Shown in pieces: positions 51,018-59,474 of a DNA stretch of 64,000 nucleotides; the first letter of the stretch is position 1, and every line of letters begins with the position of its first letter. The stretch is taken from the NCBI RefSeq assembly GCF_004137355.1, contig NZ_SDVB01000253.1, positions 372,001 through 436,000 of the forward strand. Reading direction: 5' to 3'. The notes beneath the pieces are model-generated. The model saw only the letters and a list, made by a program, of their open reading frames with translations. It did not search any database and was not told the DNA's origin. Origin of the DNA: Ciceribacter ferrooxidans (GTDB taxonomy: Bacteria > Pseudomonadota > Alphaproteobacteria > Rhizobiales > Rhizobiaceae). Made by a program: the position numbers and the translations under genes.

Positions 51018-51307
51018 ACGACAAGCTGCCGATCTTCGACGAACTGGACCGGATGACGGATGACGGCGCGCGGGCGGACTGGCTGATCCGCCTGCCGCTC
51101 TCGCTGATGATGACCTACCAGCAGGCGATCCGCCGGCGCTTTGCAGCCCAGCAGTGGCCGGAGGCGACGGACTATCTGGACGTGGTGCTGACGGCGTGCC
51201 GCTCGGTGCGGGACGAGGCCGGGCTTATGCGTGTTGCCTGCGAGACATCAATGGTCGCGGCGAGGAGCACGCTGCAGATAAGTGCCGTGCGGAGGGCGAA
51301 GGGATGA
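51014..51307 (+). CDS. Phage hypothetical protein
   Basis: A 97-residue mainly helical protein (FDELDRMTDDGARADWLIRL; MTYQQAIRRRFAAQQWPEAT). No family recognised. It overlaps both neighbours by ATGA and lies between the clamp and the C5 methyltransferase. Confidence 0.55.
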   Translation: MNDKLPIFDELDRMTDDGARADWLIRLPLSLMMTYQQAIRRRFAAQQWPEATDYLDVVLTACRSVRDEAGLMRVACETSMVAARSTLQISAVRRAKG

Positions 51308-53175
51308 ACGCAAACTTCTCCCTCGACAACCGCATGACGGTCGTCCTTTTCGCCGGCATGGGTGGCGGATGCGACGGGCTGGAGATGGCCGGTTTTCCGG
51401 TGCATCTCGCGATCAACCATGATCCGGTCGCCGTCGCCGTGCACCAGGTGCGGCACCCGCACACGCGGCACGAGCGCTGCGACGTCTTCGAGGTCTGCCC
51501 GAAACAGGCGACGCGGGGCCGTGGCGTCCGGGTGCTGCACGCCTCGCCGGACTGCACGCATTTTTCGGTCGCCAAGGGCGGCAAGCCGGTGTCGCGGCGT
51601 CGTCGCTCGCTGGCATGGGTGGTCTGCCGCTGGGCGGGGCAGGTGGGGCCGGAGACGATCACGCTCGAAAACGTGCCGGAAATCCAGACCTGGGGGCCGT
51701 TGATCGCCAAGCGTTGCCCGAAGACGGGCCGCGTGATGCGGCTCGACGGTTCTGTCGCCGCCAGGGGCGAGCGCGTGCCGGTGCAGCAGCAATGGCTGAT
51801 CCCTGACCCGAAGCACAAGGGCCGCATATGGCGGGCATGGCTCGCCCACATGCACGGCCTCGGCTACCGGTTCGAGGGTCGGGTGCTCGTCTGCGCGGAC
51901 TACGGCATTCCGACGATCCGCAAGCGCTTCTTCGGGATTGCGCAGGCCGGCGGCGGCGATATCAGCTGGCCGGAGCGGACGCATGCGCCGCGCAAGCTGG
52001 CAAAGAAGCTCGGCCTCAAGCCGTGGGTCGGCGCGCATACGATCATCGACTTCTCGCTTCCGGTGAAATCGATCTTCGGCCGAAAGAAGGAACTGGCCGA
52101 GGCGACCAAGCGGCGCACGGCGCGCGGCGTGGTGCGCTATGTCGTCGAGGCGGCGAAGCCTTTCATCGTGCCAATCACCCATAGCGGGGCCGACAGGGTG
52201 CATTCGCTCGACGAACCGCTGAGGACGTTGACGACGGCGCATCGGGGGGAAATGGCGGTTGCCGTTCCTCATCTCGCCGTCATGCGCAACAGCGGGAAGC
52301 CATACAGCGCGGCCGACGAGCCATTGCAGACACTGACGGCCGGCGGCGCCAATCCGGCATTGATCGCCGCGACTCTGGTGCAGTCAGGCTATGGCGAGCG
52401 GGAAGGACAGGTGCCGCGGGCGCTCGACATCGGCGAGCCGCTCGGAACGCAGGTCGCCGGCGGCAGCAAGGCGGCGCTGGTCGCGGCCTTCCTCGCCCAG
52501 CACAACAGCGATCCGCGCGCGGACGGCACGAAACACGCCCGCAAGGGCAGAAGCATCGAAGAGCCGCTAGCGGCCGTCACGACCTCGCCGCAGGTCGGCG
52601 TCTCCGCCGTCTTCATGGCGCAGCACTCGGCCGGATCGCATCCCGGCCAGCCTGCGCGCGATCTGGCGGAGCCGCTGTCGACGGTGACCTCGACCGGATC
52701 GCAGCAAGGCGTCGTTGCCGCGTCCATGCTCAACCTGCGCGGCACCGACAAGGCGGGGCGCGACGCCCGCGAACCTCTGGCGACGGTTTCCGCCGGCGGC
52801 AGCCATGCCGGGCTGATCCTCGGCTTCCTGCAGCACTACTACGGCACGGGAGGACAGGACCAGTCGCTCGCCGATCCGCTCGGCGCACTGACGGCCAAGG
52901 CCCGGCACGGGCTGGTAACGGTGAAGGTCGGCCGCGAGACATACGTGATCACCGACATCGGCATGCGCATGCTGGAGCCGGAGGAAGGGGCCGCCGCGCA
53001 CGGCTTTGCCAAGGGCAGCCTGCCGGACACGATCACGATCGACGGGAAGACGCGCAAGCTGACCAAGACCGAGAAATACCACCTCGTCGGCAACAGCGTG
53101 CCGCCGCGCATGGTGCAGCTGCTCGCCGAATGCAACGTGCGGCGGGAGCTGGTGAGCCTGGAGGCGGCGGAATGA
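51304..53175 (+). CDS. Phage DNA C5-cytosine methyltransferase with a repeat-filled variable region
   Basis: A 623-residue C5 methyltransferase. Motif I is VLFAGMGGGCDGLEMAGF; the catalytic loop ASPDCTHFSVAKGG places Cys84; motif VI is TLENVPEIQ (ENV 122-124); QRRRRF-like motif VIII is TIRKRFFGI; motifs IX/X are MRMLEPEEGAAAHGF and YHLVGNSVPPRM at the C-terminus. Between 303 and about 535 lie seven degenerate repeats of 34-42 residues, each starting (D/E)PL-x-T-(L/V)-T and ending in an L-Q-H/Y-like stretch. This is where target recognition normally sits. It probably protects phage DNA from restriction. Confidence 0.92.
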   Translation: MNANFSLDNRMTVVLFAGMGGGCDGLEMAGFPVHLAINHDPVAVAVHQVRHPHTRHERCDVFEVCPKQATRGRGVRVLHASPDCTHFSVAKGGKPVSRRRRSLAWVVCRWAGQVGPETITLENVPEIQTWGPLIAKRCPKTGRVMRLDGSVAARGERVPVQQQWLIPDPKHKGRIWRAWLAHMHGLGYRFEGRVLVCADYGIPTIRKRFFGIAQAGGGDISWPERTHAPRKLAKKLGLKPWVGAHTIIDFSLPVKSIFGRKKELAEATKRRTARGVVRYVVEAAKPFIVPITHSGADRVHSLDEPLRTLTTAHRGEMAVAVPHLAVMRNSGKPYSAADEPLQTLTAGGANPALIAATLVQSGYGEREGQVPRALDIGEPLGTQVAGGSKAALVAAFLAQHNSDPRADGTKHARKGRSIEEPLAAVTTSPQVGVSAVFMAQHSAGSHPGQPARDLAEPLSTVTSTGSQQGVVAASMLNLRGTDKAGRDAREPLATVSAGGSHAGLILGFLQHYYGTGGQDQSLADPLGALTAKARHGLVTVKVGRETYVITDIGMRMLEPEEGAAAHGFAKGSLPDTITIDGKTRKLTKTEKYHLVGNSVPPRMVQLLAECNVRRELVSLEAAE

Positions 53176-54407
53176 GCGACGTTGACGAACCGCGGCTCTC
53201 GATCATTCCCGGCTGGGTGGTGACCTGCCCGGACCTCAAGGGCAAGGATCTGCAGGTGCTCTGCATTCTCGGCCGCAACGCCAACCGGCGACACGGCTGG
53301 ACGCGCCGCAGCCAGGTGAAGATTGCCGAGCAGCTCGGCTGCGCGCGTTCCACGGTGCAGGCCTCGATCAACCGGCTGGTGGAGATCGGCGCGGTGGAGC
53401 GGCGCGAGGTGGTGAGCGAGAACGGCCGCGACAGCGCGCACTGGTACCGGGTGATCTACGATGCAGCGCCGCCGGCCGGCTATGATTTCGATGCATATCG
53501 CGCCGACGAAGACGAGGAATGCGGTCCTATTTCAGACGCGGAAGAGGAGGTACCCCCTGCCGGTATACCGGCACCCCCTGCCGGTCCAGAGTCGGCACCC
53601 CCTGCCGGTCCAGAGTCGGCACCTATGTTAAATACCTCCTGTTTAACACCTCCTGAAGAACGGGAGAGAGAAGGCGCGAGCGCGAACGAGGGAAGAGAAG
53701 AAAATCCCAAGGCGGCGGTGCGCAAGTTCGACAAGTGGTGGCCGACCTATCCGAACTATGCCGGGACGAGCCGGGACGCGGCGCTGCGCGAATGGATGGC
53801 CATGCGGCCAGATGAGCGGGAGGACTGTATTGCGCGGACGCCGGCCTTCATCAGGGCGACCGAGGCGATCAAGGGCACGTTCGTCTATCCCTCGGTCTAT
53901 CTCAGGGAGCGCAAGTGGCTGCTGATGGACGTGCCGACATCCGCCCTGGCGCCGCTGGTGCTGCACAACCCGTTCTCGCGGCCATGGATGGCGCGGCGGT
54001 TTGCCGAGCTTCTGCAGCCAATGGCGGAGCGGGGATGGCCGGCGCTGACGATATGGCAACAGACGCAGATGCGGGATGCCGACCGGGCGCGGGAAATCGA
54101 GCGGCAGCGCCGGGCGCGCTATGGCTGGCCGAAGGTGACGGAAATGCACGACAAGGCCGAAAGGCGTGTCGGCATGCTGGTGCACGGGCCGCTCGTGGCG
54201 ATCGCGGAGAGCTTCGTGAAGGTGCACCGCGACAGCGACGAGGCGGCGCGATGGAAGGCGCTGCACGAGCGGATGGGCTGGCCATGGCTGCCGGAGCCAT
54301 CGCCGGAATGGCTCTACTTCCCGCCGGGAGAGCCGGAAGACGCGATGGCGGAATTCAGGGCGGCAGTGGACGGCACGAGGAACGGAGCGAGCGATGATGC
54401 AGCATAG
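53172..54407 (+). CDS. Phage winged-helix replication-type protein
   Basis: A 411-residue protein. The N-terminal domain PDLKGKDLQVLCILGRNANR, RSQVKIAEQLGCARSTVQAS, INRLVEIGAVERREV is a winged helix (DnaD/RepA-like replication proteins of phages start this way). A Pro/Ala/Gly linker (about 125-150) is made by two perfect 24-bp DNA repeats. The C-terminal part FDKWWPTYPNYAGTSRDAAL, IKGTFVYPSVYLRERKW is a common phage replication-protein end. Origin binding is inferred. Confidence 0.7.
   Translation: MSDVDEPRLSIIPGWVVTCPDLKGKDLQVLCILGRNANRRHGWTRRSQVKIAEQLGCARSTVQASINRLVEIGAVERREVVSENGRDSAHWYRVIYDAAPPAGYDFDAYRADEDEECGPISDAEEEVPPAGIPAPPAGPESAPPAGPESAPMLNTSCLTPPEEREREGASANEGREENPKAAVRKFDKWWPTYPNYAGTSRDAALREWMAMRPDEREDCIARTPAFIRATEAIKGTFVYPSVYLRERKWLLMDVPTSALAPLVLHNPFSRPWMARRFAELLQPMAERGWPALTIWQQTQMRDADRAREIERQRRARYGWPKVTEMHDKAERRVGMLVHGPLVAIAESFVKVHRDSDEAARWKALHERMGWPWLPEPSPEWLYFPPGEPEDAMAEFRAAVDGTRNGASDDAA
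53571..53618 (+). repeat. Two perfect 24-bp tandem repeats within the replication gene
   Basis: The unit beginning GCACCCCCTGCCGGTCCAGA occurs twice (53571-53594 and 53595-53618), preceded by a diverged copy with TACCCCCTGCCGGTATACCG. They encode a PPAGPESA linker. In phages, repeats inside the initiator gene can also be the origin. Confidence 0.85.
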
Positions 54408-55032
54408 GGCGATGAACGGCGTGGCAATTGCAACATGCGCTCGGTCGAGCTTCGACGAGCGGGAGGCGGAGGCGCGGCTCGAAATGCTGGAGATGGCATC
54501 GCGAATCATCCACGCCGATTCGCCGTGGTTTGCGCTTCGGGTGATGACCGGGCGCGAATTCGTCGTGCAGGACGCGCTCGAAGTCCTGGGGATAACCTCG
54601 CTCGTGCCGCAACGGAAAGGGCCGGATCTGCGGCGTCGGCACCGGGTCATTCCTGGCATCATGCAGCCGGTGATCTACGGTTACGTGCTGGTGCAGAGCG
54701 ACCCGAGCCCGTCTGTTCTGGTGGCGTTCAAGGCGGTCGACAACGTGATCGGCGTGCTTGGCGGAGCGGAGAAGCCTATGCGGCTAAGTTCTTCGGAAGT
54801 CGGACGTTTTCAGGCAATGGCCAAGGCCGGAGCCTATGACTGGGAGCAGGATTGCGGGATCGTGGTGAAAGCCGGCGACAAGGTGCGCGTCAAGCTCTTT
54901 GCCTACTCCGGGTTCGACGCGGAAGTGATCACACCGAACAGCAAGGGCAAGGGCGACGTGGTCGTATCGGTGAACATCTTCGGGCGCGAGACACCGGTGA
55001 CCATGCCTATTGCCATGCTCGAGAAACTGTGA
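54394..55032 (+). CDS. Phage NusG-like transcription antitermination protein
   Basis: A 212-residue NusG paralogue. After about 40 residues comes the NGN domain: SPWFALRVMTGREFVVQDAL, EVLGITSLVPQRK, VIYGYVLVQ and FKAVDNVIGVLGGAEKPMRL, SSSEVGRFQAM. The KOW part is VKAGDKVRVKLFAYSGFDAE, VITPNSKGKGDVVVSV and IFGRETPVTMPIAMLEKL. NusG paralogues (RfaH, LoaP) travel with RNA polymerase and let it pass terminators. Its place, last in the early operon and before the late genes, is that of lambda Q. It starts inside the end of the gene before. Confidence 0.85.
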   Translation: MMQHRAMNGVAIATCARSSFDEREAEARLEMLEMASRIIHADSPWFALRVMTGREFVVQDALEVLGITSLVPQRKGPDLRRRHRVIPGIMQPVIYGYVLVQSDPSPSVLVAFKAVDNVIGVLGGAEKPMRLSSSEVGRFQAMAKAGAYDWEQDCGIVVKAGDKVRVKLFAYSGFDAEVITPNSKGKGDVVVSVNIFGRETPVTMPIAMLEKL

Positions 55033-55074
55033 GAGTCATTCTTCCACTGGATGAGCTGATGATCCTGAAGTGAG

Positions 55075-55232
55075 CCTCTGAGAACGCCTAGAAAGCGGGG
55101 AGCAATCCCGAGGTCGGTACGCCGGTCAGCCCCAGCCCTGACAGCCTCGACGAGCGAGGCACCGATTCAGGGCCAGTGCGAAAGCTATGACCTGATGACG
55201 GATGAGAGCCCGGTGATGAGCCGGGCTTTGTC
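55075..55232 (+). ncRNA. Structured noncoding stretch at the early/late boundary
   Basis: A gene-free stretch with many pairings. TCGGT (55114) closes with ACCGA (55161-55165) around two hairpins: GTCAG/CTGAC (55125, 55138) and GCCTCG-ACGAG-CGAGGC (55144-55160). A small hairpin CGGG/CCCG (55096-55110) precedes. An alternative 7-bp pairing GCCCTGA (55135) with TCAGGGC (55167) excludes the first hairpin. Further on AGCCCGG-N7-CCGGGCT then TTTG (55207-55230) is a weak terminator. No known RNA family recognised by eye. Confidence 0.55.
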
Positions 55233-55245
55233 GTGTCTAAAGGGT

Positions 55246-55650
55246 ATGAAGCGCGCAAAGCAGTTCAGGCCTGCCGGAGCACCGACCAGACAGGAACAGA
55301 AGCGCGACGCGGACAAATGGCGTGGCAGTGCCGCCGAGCGTGGGTATAACCGCCGTTGGGGAAAGGCTCGGCTCACGCATCTCGATCGATATCCGTTGTG
55401 TCGTGGCTGTGATGCCGAAGGGATGATCGTTGCAGCAACGATCGTCGACCACGTCGATCCGCACCACGGAGAACCTGATAAGTTCTGGGACACGGACATG
55501 TGGCAGTCGTCATGCAAATGGCATCACGACAGCGTCAAGCAACGCCTCGAACAGATGTACACACGCGGTCAGGCCACGCTTTCCGATCTCTGGCTTGATA
55601 GCCCTCTTGCCGTCCGCATCGCGAAGGGCATGCGGTGCGATGAGGCCTGA
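55246..55650 (+). CDS. Phage HNH endonuclease
   Basis: A 134-residue HNH nuclease. MKRAKQFRPAGAPTRQEQKR is the usual N-terminus next to phage terminases; CRGCDAEG, TIVDHVDPHHGEPDKFWDTD, and MWQSSCKWHHDSVKQ carry the H-N-H metal finger. In cos phages (HK97 type) such enzymes assist the terminase in packaging. It is the first gene of the late operon, just after the structured stretch. Starts at 55195 or 55216 would lie within the terminator-like hairpin and are less likely. Confidence 0.88.
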   Translation: MKRAKQFRPAGAPTRQEQKRDADKWRGSAAERGYNRRWGKARLTHLDRYPLCRGCDAEGMIVAATIVDHVDPHHGEPDKFWDTDMWQSSCKWHHDSVKQRLEQMYTRGQATLSDLWLDSPLAVRIAKGMRCDEA

Positions 55651-55805
55651 CAAGGGGGGGGGAGGGCAAAAGTCCACAGCCCCTCAAATGAAGACCGGCA
55701 GCCTCACATCAAAAAAGGGGGCGCGATATTTTTGGCGATAACTTTTTTTTCTGCACCGGACGGGGACCGGATGCGGCGCTTCCACGAAACGGGTGATGGC
55801 AAACG
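55651..55805. other. HNH-terminase gap; candidate cos region
   Basis: 155 bp without a gene, with a G8-10 run at the start, T- and A-runs in the middle (about 55710-55750) and the dyad-like CACCGGACGGGGACCGGATG near 55755. In HK97-type phages with adjacent HNH and terminase genes, the cohesive-end site lies about here. I cannot identify the nick sites. Confidence 0.35.
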
Positions 55806-56453
55806 ATGGGACGGCGCAAGGATGATCCCCTGCTGCAGGCCGCCAAGGGCTTTCCCGGTCGGCGTCAAAGCAAGGTCGAAAAGGAAATCGAGGCGGCGGC
55901 GGAAGCTGCGGCTTCCATGCCGTCGACGCCCGACAATCCGTTTCCGATTCCGGCGCTGTTCCTGAACGCTCCGGCCTACTGGTCGGAGGCGATCAAGATA
56001 TGGAAGGAAAAATCGGAGGTGCTTAAGGCGGCGGGTCGGCGCCGTCCTGGATATCGCCACACGCTCGCGCGCTACTGCATGTGGAGCCAGTTCTTTTTCG
56101 CTGCAGGCGAGCAGCTCCGGCGGGATCTTCCGAAGGGCGGCGCGACGGTCAAGGTGAAGAAGGGTGACGGCGAGTATGTCTACCGCACGCACCCGAACAT
56201 CGACTTCATGGCCAAGGCTGAAACGGCGCTGAGGCTCCTCGATGCAGAGTTCGGATTCACGCCCGTGCGCGACCAGGACCTCGTCCGCATTGAAAGCTTC
56301 AATGCCGGCCAGGGACGACTCCCGCTCGGCGGCACTCATCCGCCGTCCGCTCCGGCGAAGGACGAAGACAGCGGGAAGCACGTCGCCGGCGGAGACCCCA
56401 TGGACCTGATGAACAGCGCGGACAGCCCACCGCCGGGCGCGCGCCCGAACTGA
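55806..56453 (+). CDS. Terminase small subunit (P27 type)
   Basis: A 215-residue protein beginning GRRKDDPLLQAAKGFPGRRQ, the usual opening of P27-type small terminases. LKAAGRRRPGYRHTLARYCM and helical DNA-binding region follow; the C-terminus is disordered. It recognises the packaging site and recruits the large subunit. It starts 155 bp after HNH and is 10 bp upstream of the large subunit. Confidence 0.85.
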   Translation: MGRRKDDPLLQAAKGFPGRRQSKVEKEIEAAAEAAASMPSTPDNPFPIPALFLNAPAYWSEAIKIWKEKSEVLKAAGRRRPGYRHTLARYCMWSQFFFAAGEQLRRDLPKGGATVKVKKGDGEYVYRTHPNIDFMAKAETALRLLDAEFGFTPVRDQDLVRIESFNAGQGRLPLGGTHPPSAPAKDEDSGKHVAGGDPMDLMNSADSPPPGARPN

Positions 56454-56463
56454 GGGCAGCAAA

Positions 56464-58209
56464 ATGGCCGCGCCTTTCCCGCTGGCCATGCCCTATCCGG
56501 ACTGGCTCGCCGCCGTCGCCGACGATCCGGAATATGCCTGGGCCATCTCCGCGTGGAACAGGGCAGCGGCTGTCGAAGGTGCATGGTTCGATCACGCAAA
56601 GGCCGACAGGATCGTCGAGCAGTGGTCGAAGATCTTCCGGCTGACGAACGACCGCTTTCGCGGCGTTCCGTTTCGGCTGGTCAAGTGGCAGGAGATCACG
56701 GTCCGCCTACTGGTCGGATGGAAAAAGCCGATCGAGGTCATAGACCCGGCGACGCACAAGCCGAGCGTCGAGCATGTGAGGGTGTTCCGCCGGCTCGACC
56801 TGTGGATACCGCGAAAGAACGGGAAGTCGGAATTCCTCGCCACGCTCGGCGTGCTGTTCTTCGTGCTCGAAAAGGTCAACGGCGCCGAGGCTTACGTCTT
56901 CGGCCGCAACGAAGACCAGGGCCGCATACCATTCGGCAAGATGCAGGACATCATCCGCGAGGCGAACGGCCTCATGGAAGATGCCCGCGGTAACGAGCGC
57001 ATCTCGCTGCATGACAAGAGCATCTTCCTGCGCGAAACATCATCGCTCTGCCAACTGCTGACGGGCGCCCCAGACGGAAAACACGGACGATCACCGACCG
57101 TCATCGTCGGCGACGAAATCCACGAGTGGAAGACCCGAGATCTCGCCGACACGCTTCGCCAGGGCACCGGCGCACGGCTCCAGCCGATCGAACTCTATGC
57201 TTCGACGGCCGGTCGGAAACAGAACCGCACCGGCTACGAGTGGTTCGAAGAGTCGATCGCGATCATGCGCGGGGATCTCGATGATCCGACCACGCTGGTC
57301 GTCTATTTCGGGATAGATGACGAGGACGACTGGACCGACGAGGCGGTCTGGCGCAAGGCGAATCCGAGCCTCGGTCTGACGCCGACGCTCGATTATCTTC
57401 GCACTGAGTTCAAGAAGGCCAAGGGACGCCCGGCACAGGAAGCCGTTTTTCAGTGCTACCACCTCAACCGATGGGTGGATCAGGTTTCCGGCTGGATACC
57501 GCGATCGAAGTGGGCGCTTTGCACGTCCGATGCAAAGTCATGGTCGACGCTTTGGGCCAAACACAAGGGTCGAAAAGCCTATCTCGCCTGCGACGTGTCG
57601 TCGACCCGCGACCTGACGGCGCTTGTCGTTGTCATTCCACCCGACGATGACTGCGAAGAGTGGGTGATCATCCCGCTTTTCTGGGTTCCAGAGGCCACGC
57701 TCGACGAGCGGGCCGAGCAGGACCGCCGGGTCGACTGGAAAAAGTGGGTGAGGGAAGGGGCCCTGCGCACGACACCAGGCGACAGCGTCGATCAGAGCTT
57801 CGTGCAGCAGGCGATCAAGGACGCCTTCGGCCAGTTCGACGTGCAGGCCTTCGGCTTCGACCCGTGGAACGCGCGCAAGCTGGCCGGCGACCTGCAGAAC
57901 GACGGCATGGATGCCAAGCTGCAGATCGAAATGCGTCAGGGGCATCAGACGCTGGGTGGCCCGACCAAGGAATTCGAGCGGCTCGTCTTTGCCGGGAAAG
58001 TCGAGCACGGTGGGCATCCGGTGCTGGCATGGATGGCCGGGCACTGTTCCGTCCGCTTCGACGTGAACCTGAACTACGTTCCGGACAAAAAGAACTCGCT
58101 CGACAAGATCGACGGCATCGTCGCTGCCGTCATGGGCATTGGGCTGGCGATGAGCGGCGAGGAAGATGGCATGGCCGACTATTTCAAGAGCCTGGAAGGT
58201 GCGAAGTGA
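56464..58209 (+). CDS. Terminase large subunit (HK97/P27 type)
   Basis: A 581-residue packaging motor. The ATPase has LWIPRKNGKSEFLATLGVL (variant Walker A, about residue 115) and PTVIVGDEIHEWKTRD (Walker B with catalytic Glu). The nuclease domain has YLACDVSSTRDLTALVVV (first Asp), GFDPWNARKLAGDL and DGIVAAVMGIG near the end. It cuts and pumps DNA into proheads. Its stop overlaps the portal start (GTGA). Confidence 0.95.
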   Translation: MAAPFPLAMPYPDWLAAVADDPEYAWAISAWNRAAAVEGAWFDHAKADRIVEQWSKIFRLTNDRFRGVPFRLVKWQEITVRLLVGWKKPIEVIDPATHKPSVEHVRVFRRLDLWIPRKNGKSEFLATLGVLFFVLEKVNGAEAYVFGRNEDQGRIPFGKMQDIIREANGLMEDARGNERISLHDKSIFLRETSSLCQLLTGAPDGKHGRSPTVIVGDEIHEWKTRDLADTLRQGTGARLQPIELYASTAGRKQNRTGYEWFEESIAIMRGDLDDPTTLVVYFGIDDEDDWTDEAVWRKANPSLGLTPTLDYLRTEFKKAKGRPAQEAVFQCYHLNRWVDQVSGWIPRSKWALCTSDAKSWSTLWAKHKGRKAYLACDVSSTRDLTALVVVIPPDDDCEEWVIIPLFWVPEATLDERAEQDRRVDWKKWVREGALRTTPGDSVDQSFVQQAIKDAFGQFDVQAFGFDPWNARKLAGDLQNDGMDAKLQIEMRQGHQTLGGPTKEFERLVFAGKVEHGGHPVLAWMAGHCSVRFDVNLNYVPDKKNSLDKIDGIVAAVMGIGLAMSGEEDGMADYFKSLEGAK

Positions 58210-59474
58210 AGTATCTCCGGAACATCGCCATCAAGGCCGCCAACACCGTCATCCGGACGCTGACAATCCGCGAACCAGATGGGTGGATTGCCGACTCGAT
58301 GCGAAGTGATTCCGGCGAAAGCACCACAGCGCCATCGGCGTTGAGCCTTTCAGCCGTCTGGGGTTGCGTCAATCTGCTCGCCGGAACGCAGGCGAGCCTG
58401 CCAATCGAAGTCTTTCGCCCCGATCGAAGTGGGCAGCGAGTGCTCGCGCGCGATCACAGGCTTTACCGTATCCTGCATGACAGCCCGAACTTTGATCAGA
58501 CAGCTGTAGACTTCTGGGAATTCATGGCTGCATCGCTCGAACTGTACGGCAATGCATATGCGAGAATTGAGCGCAATGCCGGAGCTGTTGCATCGCTGCA
58601 TCCGATAATTCCCGATTTGGTAAAGGTGCGCCGTCTTGCAAACGGCGACCTTGAGTATCGATGGAGCGAGGAAGGCAAGAGCTTCGTCGCAACGAGCAGC
58701 GAAGTACTGCATATCCGGGGATTTGGTGGCAATCCGCTGGGCGGTCTTTCGACGCTACAGTTCGCCCGGCATGCCTTAGGCCTTGCGCGCGCCGTCGATC
58801 GTGCGGCTGGGAACACGTTTCGCAACGGCCTGAGGCCGTCCGGCGTGCTGACATTCGACAAGTTCCTGACTGCCGATCAGCGGAAGACCGCACACAACGA
58901 ACTCTTGGCACAGTTCGTCGGTGCAGCCAATTCCGGAAAGCCGATGGTGCTCGAAGGTGGCACCAAATGGGAGCAGCTCACCATCTCTCCCGAAGACGCG
59001 CAGATGCTGGAATCCCGATCGTTTTCGGTTGAGGAACTCTGCCGCTTCTTCGGTGTGCCTCCCTTCATGATCGGCCATACCGAGAAGGTTTCTGGATGGG
59101 GAACGAGCCTAAAGGAACAGACCATCGGCTTCCAGAAGTTCGTCTTGCGTCGGCGCCTGAAACGTATCGAGCAAGCTCTGATGAAACAGCTCTTGACGGC
59201 GTTTGAACGAGCAAACGGATACGTCATCGAGTTCAACCTGGAAGGTCTTCTGCGTGGCGATAGTGAAGCCCGGTCAGACTTCTACCAGTCAGCCCTCAAT
59301 AACGGTTGGATGACGATCAACGAAGTGCGGGCTCTTGAGAACATGCCGCCGGTTGCGGGTGGCGATGTGCCGCGCATGCAGATGCAGAATGTTCCGCTCA
59401 CCGCCCAGATCTCCAAGCTTCCGATCGAGCAGGCCGGACAGCAGCAGCTACCAGCGAAGGACGAGACGCGATGA
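58206..59474 (+). CDS. Phage portal protein (HK97 family)
   Basis: A 422-residue portal protein starting at GTG 58206. SLSAVWGCVNLLAGTQASLP, FDQTAVDFWEFMAASLELYG then NAYARI, LHPIIPDLVKVRR and EVLHIRGFGGNPLGGLSTLQ are HK97-family blocks; MIGHTEKVSGWGTSLKEQ is the conserved loop. It forms the twelve-part ring through which DNA enters. This region is somewhat less GC-rich than neighbouring genes. Confidence 0.94.
   Translation: MKYLRNIAIKAANTVIRTLTIREPDGWIADSMRSDSGESTTAPSALSLSAVWGCVNLLAGTQASLPIEVFRPDRSGQRVLARDHRLYRILHDSPNFDQTAVDFWEFMAASLELYGNAYARIERNAGAVASLHPIIPDLVKVRRLANGDLEYRWSEEGKSFVATSSEVLHIRGFGGNPLGGLSTLQFARHALGLARAVDRAAGNTFRNGLRPSGVLTFDKFLTADQRKTAHNELLAQFVGAANSGKPMVLEGGTKWEQLTISPEDAQMLESRSFSVEELCRFFGVPPFMIGHTEKVSGWGTSLKEQTIGFQKFVLRRRLKRIEQALMKQLLTAFERANGYVIEFNLEGLLRGDSEARSDFYQSALNNGWMTINEVRALENMPPVAGGDVPRMQMQNVPLTAQISKLPIEQAGQQQLPAKDETR

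Noticed and set aside
53551-53618. Short repeats as a CRISPR array
   Set aside because: The units are directly adjacent without spacers and encode a protein linker.
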